Part shown: piece by piece, positions 1 to 5,161 of the stretch
Position numbering within the stretch: position 1 is the stretch's first letter
Layout of the letters: each line of letters opens with the position of its first letter
Assembly: GCA_903887035.1 (NCBI GenBank)
Contig: CAISOG010000020.1
Coordinates: 1 to 5,903 of the forward strand
Source of the DNA: an uncultured Holosporaceae bacterium
Lineage (GTDB): Bacteria > Pseudomonadota > Alphaproteobacteria > CAISOG01
Direction of reading: 5' to 3'
Length of the DNA: 5,903 nt
Notes under the pieces: generated by a model
What the model was told of the DNA's origin: nothing
Databases searched by the model: none
Seen by the model: only the letters and a program-made list of their open reading frames with translations
Translations under genes and position numbers: made by a program

Positions 1-2
1 CA

Positions 3-59
3 GAAAAGCTTTTGGAGATTGGCTGGCAACCGCCTAATCTAAGCCTCCCAACGCGATAA
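3..59 (+). CDS. possible C-terminal tail of an upstream gene (partial)
   Basis: The frame starting at position 3 is open from the window edge and would encode EKLLEIGWQPPNLSLPTR before a TAA at 57-59. Frames 1 and 2 also close within the first 45 bases and read less like protein. The tail stops 26 bases before the next ATG at 86, an ordinary spacing for a co-directional neighbour. Eighteen residues are too few to name a family. That this is a real gene end is an inference from the open frame and the spacing only. Confidence 0.25.
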   Translation, partial: EKLLEIGWQPPNLSLPTR

Positions 60-85
60 CAACACGACGCCAAGGAAATTTTTTA

Positions 86-313
86 ATGAGTCGTTTTGGG
101 GATGATTGGGACAGTCTTTTAGAATTGGTCTGTGAACGAACCAGCTTAGGATGGGAAAGCCTCTGCGCGCAATTCGGCACTGGTGGAGCTATTGGGATGG
201 TTGTCGCGGGAGTTGTTATCCAGGGGACAATTGTTATTCCCGCTGCGGCACGCTATTTAGCGCCCGCCTATCCGCCGCCCGCCCCGATAGAGCTATCCCT
301 GCTAAGCCGCTAG
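86..313 (+). CDS. small hypothetical protein with one likely membrane segment
   Basis: This is a 75-residue ORF that I do not recognise. The start is supported by an AAGGAA ribosome-binding site at 72-77, eight bases before the ATG. The N-terminal 30 residues are polar and acidic with several Trp and Cys (W8, C16, W23, C27). Residues about 33-53 are Gly/Val/Ile/Ala-rich and uncharged, long enough for one membrane helix. The C-terminus is Pro-rich (AYPPPAPIE, about 61-69). This suggests a small single-pass membrane protein, with no function implied. Its stop (311-313) lies just inside the 3' end of the convergent toxin gene, giving a 12-bp tail-to-tail overlap. A spurious ORF is possible, but the good Shine-Dalgarno site and the coherent hydrophobic block argue for a real gene. 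Confidence 0.5.
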   Translation: MSRFGDDWDSLLELVCERTSLGWESLCAQFGTGGAIGMVVAGVVIQGTIVIPAAARYLAPAYPPPAPIELSLLSR

Positions 314-676
314 CACGCTGATGCCATAGTCCTGTAGCTTTTTGTTGTCGGTGATCAGGGTGAATCCCTCAACCTTTGTCTGGGCAATTAGCATGTGGTC
401 AAAGGCATCGTGATGCAATAGGGGCAGGTTTTTGACCGCCTTAAGGTGGGGGATGGTGATATCCAACAGGTTAAAACCCACCCGTTCAACCTCTGACGCA
501 AAGCTGGCGGTTGATATGATGCGGCTGTGTTGCTGTTGAATCGTTAGTTCCCACAGGCTGGCCATGCTGACAAAAATATCCAAATCGGCACGGCTAAGGA
601 TGGTGCGGGCGTTGACCGACAGCCGCTTTGGCTCAGCCAGCGCCCATAAAAACACATAGGTATCAAGCAAAAACAT
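302..676 (-). CDS. PIN-domain toxin of a type II toxin-antitoxin pair (VapC-like ribonuclease)
   Basis: This 124-residue protein has the length and layout of a PIN-domain toxin. The N-terminal strand LLDTYVFLWAL carries the first metal-binding Asp (D5). MASLWELTIQ around 38-47 gives the conserved Glu (E43). HHDAFDHMLIAQ around 88-99 contains D90 and D93, and LITDN gives D110. Together these form the acidic cluster that binds Mg2+ or Mn2+ in PIN RNases. Family members cleave RNA, often tRNA or rRNA, when released from the antitoxin; the target here cannot be read from sequence. The gene lies 41 bp downstream of the antitoxin gene on the same strand, the usual antitoxin-first order. No Shine-Dalgarno site is visible: the leader before the ATG is (AC)5 followed by Cs, and no other start is available in frame. 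Translation may therefore be weak. Its 3' end overlaps the convergent small ORF by 12 bp. Confidence 0.88.
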   Translation of the reverse strand: MFLLDTYVFLWALAEPKRLSVNARTILSRADLDIFVSMASLWELTIQQQHSRIISTASFASEVERVGFNLLDITIPHLKAVKNLPLLHHDAFDHMLIAQTKVEGFTLITDNKKLQDYGISVLAA

Positions 677-717
677 GGGGGTGTGTGTGTCGGTTGGTTG
701 GCAAGGATGGGTTGGGG

Positions 718-1263
718 TTAACGGATAGACAGGCCGGCAAATTCGTTGTCGTCGCCCTTATCCTGTGACAATTCGGCGGTCGGTTGTTGCTGCCTTAAGG
801 CCAATTCCTTGGACAGCCACAATTTACCGGTTAGGGATCCCAACGGCCGAGCCTTTCCCGACGGCCTGGTTACGCGCCCCAGGCGAAATGGCGGGGCGGA
901 TGGGGCGTCCGCGGTTGGCGGCGGCGTCGGCGGCGTCGGCGGTAAGGCGGGCGATTCGGCAGTTGCAACGGTGGCGGCGGGGGCTGCCGGGGCTGCGACG
1001 GCTGGCGGGCTGACCGTTGTCAAGGCTTGCGCGCCAACAGGAAGGGCAGGGGCAGGGATAGCGGCAGGAGTAGCGGTTGGGGCAGGGCTGGCGATGATGT
1101 GGCTGGCGGCGGGGTTGGCAGTTGGGGCAGGGCTGGCGGCTTCACACAGCACGATGCGGCCAACCGGCTTGCCCGCGCGGGCGATCACCACCTCCTCCCC
1201 CCGCTCAACCAGTTCCAACAGGCGTGACAGGTTGGTTTTGGCATAGTGAATGTTGAATTGCAT
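718..1263 (-). CDS. Phd/YefM-type antitoxin with a long Ala/Pro-rich insert
   Basis: The predicted protein has 181 residues. Residues 1-40 (from MQFNIHYAKTNLSRLLELVE, then GEEVVIARAGKPVGRIVL) match the N-terminal dimerisation and DNA-binding domain of Phd/YefM antitoxins. Residues about 139-154 (RPLGSLTGKLWLSKEL) resemble the usual C-terminal toxin-contacting segment, a Gly-x-x-x-Gly-Lys strand followed by a short helix. Between them, residues about 42-127 are almost only Ala, Pro, Thr, Ser and Val. Typical family members have about 80 residues, so this one is roughly doubled by the insert. I chose the ATG at 1263 because the family domain begins there and a GGTGGGG stretch lies just upstream; an in-frame ATG at 1338 would add 25 unrelated residues. 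Expected role: neutralise the downstream PIN toxin and repress the operon's own promoter. That the insert is tolerated is inferred from the intact frame and intact C-terminal motif. Confidence 0.82.
   Translation of the reverse strand: MQFNIHYAKTNLSRLLELVERGEEVVIARAGKPVGRIVLCEAASPAPTANPAASHIIASPAPTATPAAIPAPALPVGAQALTTVSPPAVAAPAAPAATVATAESPALPPTPPTPPPTADAPSAPPFRLGRVTRPSGKARPLGSLTGKLWLSKELALRQQQPTAELSQDKGDDNEFAGLSIR
1076..1138. repeat. two 18-bp direct repeats, 45-bp offset, in the antitoxin insert
   Basis: The 18-mer GTTGGGGCAGGGCTGGCG occurs at 1076-1093 and again at 1121-1138. The offset of 45 bp is exactly 15 codons, so the antitoxin carries a duplicated 15-residue block, with ASPAPTA at the same phase in each copy (residues about 43 and 58). 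A second, finer repeat lies at about 917-942, where a 9-bp CGGCGGCGT unit is iterated and encodes PPTPPTPPP. This indicates that the low-complexity insert grew by in-frame tandem duplication. Confidence 0.8.
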
Positions 1264-1405
1264 GATAACCCCACCCGATGGATTTGACGCGACCAGTGAT
1301 TTTGGCCAAACATAACACAAATTCAGCTTAGCTAACACTGGTAAAAATTTGATTTATCGCTAAGGTGCTTAGCTTCACAGGACACACCAACGTTAGAAAA
1401 TCATC
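1264..1405. promoter_or_regulatory. divergent promoter region between antitoxin and prfA, with GCTTAGCT motifs
   Basis: This 142-bp spacer must hold the promoters of both divergent units. On the minus strand, TGTTATGTT (plus 1309-1317) resembles an extended -10 box, 45 bases before the antitoxin ATG, without a good -35. On the plus strand, TGGTAAAAA (1339-1347) resembles a weak extended -10 for prfA. GCTTAGCT occurs at 1326-1333, inside the overlapping palindrome TTAGCTAA (1328-1335), and again at 1367-1374, forming the hairpin GCTAAG-GTG-CTTAGC (1359-1373). Phd-type antitoxins bind short palindromes in their own promoters, so these are candidate operators. The promoter boxes are weak guesses. 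prfA has no clear Shine-Dalgarno site. Confidence 0.35.
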
Positions 1406-2485
1406 ATGGCCTTGTTAACCGACGAAAGCTTGCAAAGTATTTTAAACCGCCACGGGGAGCTTAGCCGTGAGCTGGCCACCTTTGATGGCGCCGATTCCAC
1501 CCGTTTTACTCAGTTGTCGCGGGAGCTTTCGGAGCTGACCCCCCTGTGCGAAAAAGTGGAATCCTTTTTGAAACAGCGGCGCGAGTTGGTCGAAACCGAA
1601 AAGATGATGGCCGATGCCAGCCTGGACAGCGATCTGCGCCAAATGGCGGAGGAGGAGCACTATCAGGTGAAGGAGGCGTTGCCAGCGTTGGAGCATCAAT
1701 TGCTGTTGGCAATGTTGCCCAAAGATGTCGATGACGAGAAAAATGCCCTGTTGGAAATTCGCGCTGGTGCAGGCGGGGATGAGGCCAGCCTGTTCGCGGC
1801 AGAGCTGTTTCGCGCCTATGAACGCTATGCCGCGCTGCGTGGTTGGCAGTTCGAGATTATTTCCATCTCCGACAACGGGTTGGGCGGCTATAAAGAATGC
1901 GTCGCCAACGTGACGGGCAAGGGGGTGTTTGCCCGCTTGAAGTTTGAATCGGGCGTGCATCGGGTGCAACGGGTGCCCGCTACGGAATCCAGCGGTCGCA
2001 TCCACACCTCCACCATCACGGTTGCCATCATGCCCGAGGCGGAGGATGTTGATGTGCAGATTGACGAAAAAGACCTGCGCATCGATATTTTTCGCGCCTC
2101 AGGCCCGGGGGGGCAGGGGGTCAACACCACCGACAGCGCGGTGCGGATTACCCATATCCCGACCGGCATTGTGGTGTCGCAACAGGATGAACGATCCCAG
2201 ATTAAAAATCGCGCTAAGGGCATGAAAATCCTGCGTGCCCGCCTGTATGAGGCGCAACGGTTGGAAAAAGAGGCCGAACGATCCGCCAACCGCAAAAGCC
2301 AGGTCGGGACGGGCGATCGCTCAGAGCGGATCCGCACCTACAACTTTCCGCAGGGGCGGGTCAGCGACCACCGCATCAACCTGACCCTCTACAAAATCGA
2401 AAAAGTCATGATGGGGGAGTTTGATGAGTTTATCGACGCCCTGATTGCCGATGATCAATCGCACAGGCTGGCGGAGCTGCATTAA
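1406..2485 (+). CDS. prfA: peptide chain release factor 1 (RF1)
   Basis: This complete 359-residue protein is the normal length for RF1. RF1 recognises UAA and UAG stop codons in the ribosomal A site and triggers release of the finished peptide from peptidyl-tRNA. The N-terminal 110 residues form the charged helical domain 1. The conserved block IRAGAGGDEASLF lies at 118-130. PATESSGRIHTS at 191-202 carries the PxT tripeptide, which reads stop codons and marks RF1 as against RF2 (SPF in that position). The catalytic GGQ lies at 235-237 inside ASGPGGQGVN; its Gln is the target of PrmC methylation. The C-terminal SERIRTYNFPQGRVSDHRI segment is typical. The gene starts divergently from the antitoxin and is followed by a structured spacer and tRNA-Asp. 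The often adjacent prmC is absent. No strong Shine-Dalgarno site precedes the ATG. Confidence 0.98.
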   Translation: MALLTDESLQSILNRHGELSRELATFDGADSTRFTQLSRELSELTPLCEKVESFLKQRRELVETEKMMADASLDSDLRQMAEEEHYQVKEALPALEHQLLLAMLPKDVDDEKNALLEIRAGAGGDEASLFAAELFRAYERYAALRGWQFEIISISDNGLGGYKECVANVTGKGVFARLKFESGVHRVQRVPATESSGRIHTSTITVAIMPEAEDVDVQIDEKDLRIDIFRASGPGGQGVNTTDSAVRITHIPTGIVVSQQDERSQIKNRAKGMKILRARLYEAQRLEKEAERSANRKSQVGTGDRSERIRTYNFPQGRVSDHRINLTLYKIEKVMMGEFDEFIDALIADDQSHRLAELH

Positions 2486-2601
2486 ATAGCTATCACGAAA
2501 AATTCTGATGCTTTTTGCCAACAAATTGGTTGCCAGGGCGGGGGGAAGCCTTTATGATTGCCGTCTGCATTGCCCGATGGCTTATTCGTAAGCTGCATTA
2601 A
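2475..2601 (+). repeat. 11-bp direct repeat AGCTGCATTAA bracketing 105 bp after prfA
   Basis: AGCTGCATTAA is found at 2475-2485, where it forms the last codons and stop of prfA, and again at 2591-2601. The 105 bases between have no ORF. The second copy overlaps the hairpin described at 2568-2609. This could be the trace of a small duplication or insertion, or chance; two 11-base copies so close together are suggestive but not proof. Confidence 0.4.
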
Positions 2602-2609
2602 CGGCAATG
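2568..2609. other. nested hairpin with TTCG tetraloop between prfA and tRNA-Asp
   Basis: An inner stem GCTTA (2580-2584) and TAAGC (2589-2593) closes on the stable tetraloop TTCG (2585-2588). An outer stem CATTGCC (2568-2574) pairs with GGCAATG (2603-2609). An alternative outer pairing is ATTGCCGT (2557-2564) with ACGGCAAT (2601-2608). No T-run follows, so it is not a classical intrinsic terminator. It ends 13 bases before the tRNA and could be an RNA processing or attenuation structure in the tRNA leader; that role is inferred. Confidence 0.4.
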
Positions 2610-2622
2610 TCGGCGTGGTGTT

Positions 2623-2699
<77 letters not shown>

Positions 2700-2730
2700 G
2701 CCCCCTCTCCTAAACATTGCTCCTGTCGCT

Positions 2731-2765
2731 GTCATTCTACCCCCTGCTATTACCGCCTCTCCGTT
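2731..2765 (+). repeat. truncated fragment of the palindromic repeat
   Basis: GTCATTCTACCCCC at 2731-2744 matches the left end of element A (GTCATCCTACCCC at 2766-2778) with one substitution, but no matching right arm follows. It lies directly before the complete element A and is best read as a decayed or deleted copy. Confidence 0.45.
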
Positions 2766-2857
2766 GTCATCCTACCCCTTGTGGGTAGGATCTTAAATCC
2801 TATACGCTTCACAAGCGGTTCCGTTGTTGAGATTCTCTCCACAGGGGGGAGAATGAC
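2766..2857. repeat. composite palindromic (MITE-like) element A
   Basis: This 92-bp unit begins GTCAT and ends ATGAC, so its termini are inverted. Inside are two hairpins. The left one is ATCCTACCC/GGGTAGGAT (2769-2777 with 2783-2791). The right one is ATTCTCTCC/GGGGAGAAT (2832-2840 with 2846-2854), with one G-T pair. Between them lies a core containing GCGGTTCCG, which also occurs in element B. Both elements are preceded by CTCCGTTGTCAT (2759-2770 and 2875-2886). It codes for nothing and probably spreads by an unlinked transposase; that last point is an inference. Confidence 0.7.
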
Positions 2858-2881
2858 AGTGTTGATTGTGTTTGCTCCGTT

Positions 2882-2970
2882 GTCATTTCCGCGAAGGCGG
2901 AAATCCACCAACCTTTATCGCACAACCTGGCGGTTCCGCCCTATGGATCCCCCGCCTGCGCGGGGATGAC
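2882..2970. repeat. composite palindromic (MITE-like) element B
   Basis: This 89-bp unit has the same plan as element A: GTCAT at the left end, ATGAC at the right, two hairpins and a GGCGGTTCCG core. The left hairpin is ATTTCCGC/GCGGAAAT (2885-2892 with 2897-2904, loop GAAG). The right hairpin is ATCCCCCGC/GCGGGGAT (2947-2955 with 2960-2967), with one bulged C. The stem sequences differ from those of A while pairing is kept. The right stem is GC-rich and could slow or stop transcription coming from the tRNA side. Confidence 0.75.
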
Positions 2971-3049
2971 GGATAAAAAGGTTGAGATGACTACAAAACT
3001 CCTCATTTGACCGATTGTCTTTGCCCGCGGTTAGGGATAGATTGCCGTT
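2971..3049 (+). promoter_or_regulatory. nuoA leader, possible promoter
   Basis: This 79-bp stretch between element B and nuoA should carry the promoter of the nuo-gcv cluster. TTGACC at 3007-3012 fits a -35 box, and TTAGGG at 3031-3036 is a poor -10 at 18-bp spacing. AGGG at 3033-3036 is also the only purine-rich match upstream of the ATG, at a long 13-base spacing. No regulator site is recognisable. Confidence 0.25.
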
Positions 3050-3406
3050 ATGCTTGCAACCTATCTCCCCATTTTGGTTTTCATCCTGCTGGCCACTGGC
3101 CTGGCGGGTGGGATAATTGTGGCATCGCTGCTGGTGGCGCCGCGCGCGCCCGATAAGGAAAAGCTGTCGCCCTATGAGTGCGGCTTTGAGCCATTTGACG
3201 ATGCCCGCCGCAAATTCGACATTCGTTTTTACCTGGTGGCGATTCTGTTTATTATTTTTGACCTTGAGGTGGCCTTTCTGTTCCCCTGGGCGGTATCGCT
3301 GAACCACACGGGCGTGGCGGGTTTGCTGTCGATGCTGATGTTCCTGGGCGTGTTGACGATCGGCTTTGTCTATGAATGGAAAAAGGGGGCGTTGGAATGG
3401 CATTAA
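3050..3406 (+). CDS. nuoA: NADH-quinone oxidoreductase subunit A (complex I)
   Basis: This is a complete 118-residue membrane subunit of proton-pumping complex I; NuoA sits where the peripheral arm joins the membrane arm near the quinone site. Three hydrophobic helices are visible, at about residues 7-29, 61-83 and 90-108. The family signature lies in and after the loop following helix 1: SPYECGFEPFDDARRKFDIR at about 41-60, including the conserved loop Cys (C45), then FYLVAILFIIFDLEVAFLFPW with acidic residues inside the membrane helix. Length and start agree with the family (MLATYLPI at the N-terminus). Its last codons overlap the first of nuoB by 10 bp, indicating translational coupling. 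It is the first gene of a close-packed plus-strand cluster. Confidence 0.97.
   Translation: MLATYLPILVFILLATGLAGGIIVASLLVAPRAPDKEKLSPYECGFEPFDDARRKFDIRFYLVAILFIIFDLEVAFLFPWAVSLNHTGVAGLLSMLMFLGVLTIGFVYEWKKGALEWH
3384..3389 (+). promoter_or_regulatory. ribosome-binding site that fixes the nuoB start
   Basis: AGGGGG lies seven bases before the ATG at 3397, inside the end of nuoA. It favours this start over the in-frame ATG at 3376, which would put the Shine-Dalgarno sequence inside the coding region and add seven residues. Confidence 0.65.
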
Positions 3407-3990
3407 ATCTGAGTTCAAAGGGGGGTGCAGTGCCCGTCAGCGGCGGCCTTAACGTCGCGGATCCAGCCTTGGTAGAGGCCAACCCCATTTTTGCGGAACA
3501 GTATGACCGGCTGCAACATGAAGTGTCGGATCTCGGCTTTGTGGTAACCAAATTTGATAACCTGGTGCGATGGGCGCGGGGCAGCAGCCTGTGGCCGATG
3601 TCCTTTGGCCTGGCCTGCTGCGCGGTGGAGATGATGCAGACGGCGGCCAGCCGTTACGACCTGGATCGCTTTGGCGTGGTGTTTCGCCCCAGCCCGCGCC
3701 AGTCGGACGTGATGATCGTGGCGGGCACGCTGACCAACAAAATGGCAGCGCCGTTGCGTAAGGTTTATGACCAAATGGCTGAGCCGCGCTGGGTGATTTC
3801 CATGGGATCCTGCGCCAATGGCGGCGGCTATTACCACTATTCTTACTCGGTGGTGCGCGGGTGCGACCGCATCGTGCCGGTGGATGTGTATGTGCCGGGT
3901 TGCCCGCCGACGGCTGAGGCTTTGTTGTATGGTATCATGGTGTTGCAGAAGAAAATTCGCCGCACCCAATCGATTTTGCGCTTTAGCTAG
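3397..3990 (+). CDS. nuoB: NADH-quinone oxidoreductase subunit B (complex I, cluster N2)
   Basis: This 197-residue subunit of the peripheral arm of complex I holds iron-sulfur cluster N2, which passes electrons to the quinone. The four cysteine ligands are present: the tandem pair C74-C75 in SFGLACCAVEMM, C139 in SMGSCANGGGYY, and C169 in YVPGCPPTAEALLYG. WARGSSLWPM (59-68) and RYDLDRFGVVFRPSPRQSDV (86-105) are typical of the family. The N-terminal 45 residues are variable, as is usual. A small difference is KMAAPLRKVYDQMAEP where I recall KMAPALRKVYDQMPEP in many relatives. The gene overlaps nuoA by 10 bp. It is not followed by nuoC: gcvT begins only 10 bases after its stop, so the rest of complex I must be encoded elsewhere. 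Confidence 0.97.
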   Translation: MALNLSSKGGAVPVSGGLNVADPALVEANPIFAEQYDRLQHEVSDLGFVVTKFDNLVRWARGSSLWPMSFGLACCAVEMMQTAASRYDLDRFGVVFRPSPRQSDVMIVAGTLTNKMAAPLRKVYDQMAEPRWVISMGSCANGGGYYHYSYSVVRGCDRIVPVDVYVPGCPPTAEALLYGIMVLQKKIRRTQSILRFS

Positions 3991-4000
3991 AGCGCGGCAG

Positions 4001-5152
4001 ATGGTTGATTCCCCGCTGCTCACCCCCCTTTACCATTGGCATCAGGCGCAGGGCGCAAAGCTGGTACCCTTTGCCGGTTGGCAGATGCCCCTGCAATACG
4101 CGGGCATCGTCGCGGAGCATTTGCACACCCGTTCAGCGGCCAGCCTGTTTGACGTTAGCCATATGGGGCAGCTGCTGCTGACGGGGCAGGGGGCGGATCG
4201 CGCCCTGGAGCAGCTGTTGCCCGGCGATATTGTTGGCCTGGCCGAAGGACGTATGCGCTACAGCCTGTTGACCCTAAGCCATGGCGGAATTCTGGACGAT
4301 CTGATGGTGGTGCGCCTGCCCAGTCAGGGGGCGGAGAGTCGCCTGCATCTGGTCATCAACGCGGCGCGGCGGCAGGTGGATGAGGCGCATTTGCGGGCGC
4401 ATCTGCTCCCCGATTTGCAGCTGGAGGCTCTTAACAGCCGCGCCCTGCTGGCGCTGCAGGGGCCAACGGCGGCGGCTGTACTGGCGCCTCTGTCGCCTAA
4501 GGCCATAGATTTGCCTTTTATGGGGGCGGCCGAACTGATGGTGGGGGATATCCCATGCCTGGTCATGCGGTCGGGCTACACAGGGGAGGATGGGTTTGAA
4601 CTCTCCTGCGCCGCCGATGATGCCGTTGCCCTGGCCGACCTACTGATAGCGCAAGATGGCGTGCTGCCCGCTGGCCTGGGGGCGCGTGACAGCCTGCGGC
4701 TGGAGGCGGGGTTGTGCCTGTATGGCCATGATATTGATGAGCAGACCAACCCGATGGAGGCGGGGTTGGTCTGGACGATTGCCAAGCATCGGCGCGATGA
4801 TTCGCAAGGCTTTTTGGGGGCGGCGTCGGTGCTGAGCGCGCTAAAAAACAAAGCGGCGGCAGGTGCCCGCCAGCGCGTCGGCCTGACCCTGGCGGCGGGC
4901 AGTCCGCCAGCGCGGGAGGGGGCGGTGATTGAGAATCTGGCTGGCCAGCCGATTGGCGTGGTGACCAGCGGTGGTTTTTCCCCCAGCCTACAATTGCCGA
5001 TAGCAATGGGCTATGTGCCCGCTGATGTGCCCACTGATGTAACGGAGGGGGATGTGCAGGTGGTCGTTCGCAGCAATCGCTACCTGGCTAAGCTAAGCCC
5101 GTTGCCTTTTGTGCCAACCCGCTACGTTAAACCCAACGCCACCAAACCTTAG
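4001..5152 (+). CDS. gcvT: glycine cleavage system T protein (aminomethyltransferase)
   Basis: This 383-residue enzyme takes the aminomethyl group from the lipoyl arm of GcvH and transfers its carbon to tetrahydrofolate, giving 5,10-methylene-THF and ammonia. Family blocks seen in order: TPLYHWHQAQGAKLVPFAGW (8-27), FDVSHMG (50-56), GGILDDLMV with the Asp pair D99-D100 that includes the catalytic position (95-103), SGYTGEDGFE (191-200), and GLGARDSLRLEAGLCLYGHD (225-244), then NPMEAGLVW. Residues about 291-383 form the C-terminal barrel domain (TSGGFSPSLQLPIAMGYV at 322-339). The length fits the family. The ATG at 4001 was chosen because homology begins there; the open frame further upstream is only antisense-free read-through of nuoB in another frame. 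The Shine-Dalgarno site is weak and nuoB ends 10 bases upstream, suggesting co-transcription. The space is too small for a glycine riboswitch. Confidence 0.97.
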   Translation: MVDSPLLTPLYHWHQAQGAKLVPFAGWQMPLQYAGIVAEHLHTRSAASLFDVSHMGQLLLTGQGADRALEQLLPGDIVGLAEGRMRYSLLTLSHGGILDDLMVVRLPSQGAESRLHLVINAARRQVDEAHLRAHLLPDLQLEALNSRALLALQGPTAAAVLAPLSPKAIDLPFMGAAELMVGDIPCLVMRSGYTGEDGFELSCAADDAVALADLLIAQDGVLPAGLGARDSLRLEAGLCLYGHDIDEQTNPMEAGLVWTIAKHRRDDSQGFLGAASVLSALKNKAAAGARQRVGLTLAAGSPPAREGAVIENLAGQPIGVVTSGGFSPSLQLPIAMGYVPADVPTDVTEGDVQVVVRSNRYLAKLSPLPFVPTRYVKPNATKP

Positions 5153-5156
5153 GAGA
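5151..5156 (+). promoter_or_regulatory. ribosome-binding site of gcvH overlapping the gcvT stop
   Basis: AGGAGA overlaps the TAG stop of gcvT (5150-5152) and lies five bases before the ATG at 5162. The GTG directly before that ATG (5159) would leave only two bases, so ATG 5162 is the better start. The overlap suggests coupled translation of gcvT and gcvH. Confidence 0.75.
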
Positions 5157-5161
5157 TTGTG

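Noticed and set aside
746..1246. 166-residue plus-strand ORF rich in Gly and Ala
   Set aside because: It is the antisense of the antitoxin's Ala/Pro-rich segment. Low-complexity GC-rich DNA stays open in several frames, and this frame has no family motif.
1264..1338. Longer antitoxin beginning at 1338
   Set aside because: The extra 25 residues do not resemble the family and would consume most of the likely promoter region. The domain starts at MQFNIHYAKT.
2731..2970. CRISPR array
   Set aside because: The repeats are inverted-ended composite palindromes of about 90 bp with diverged stems, not short identical repeats with regular spacers.
2700..3049. Integrated element or attachment site at the tRNA-Asp 3' end
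   Set aside because: No integrase gene and no repeat of the tRNA 3' end is seen in the window. The region is explained by palindromic repeats.
3818..4000. N-terminal extension of gcvT by 61 codons into nuoB
   Set aside because: These codons are nuoB read in another frame, and GcvT homology begins at the ATG at 4001.
3991..4000. Glycine riboswitch ahead of the gcv genes
   Set aside because: Only 10 bases lie between nuoB and gcvT, and no paired aptamer structure is possible. The nuoA leader of 79 bp also shows no such fold.
4701..4768. 14-bp direct repeat TGGAGGCGGGGTTG in gcvT
   Set aside because: Both copies encode the conserved family motifs LEAGL and MEAGL, so the repeat follows from protein conservation and codon preference.
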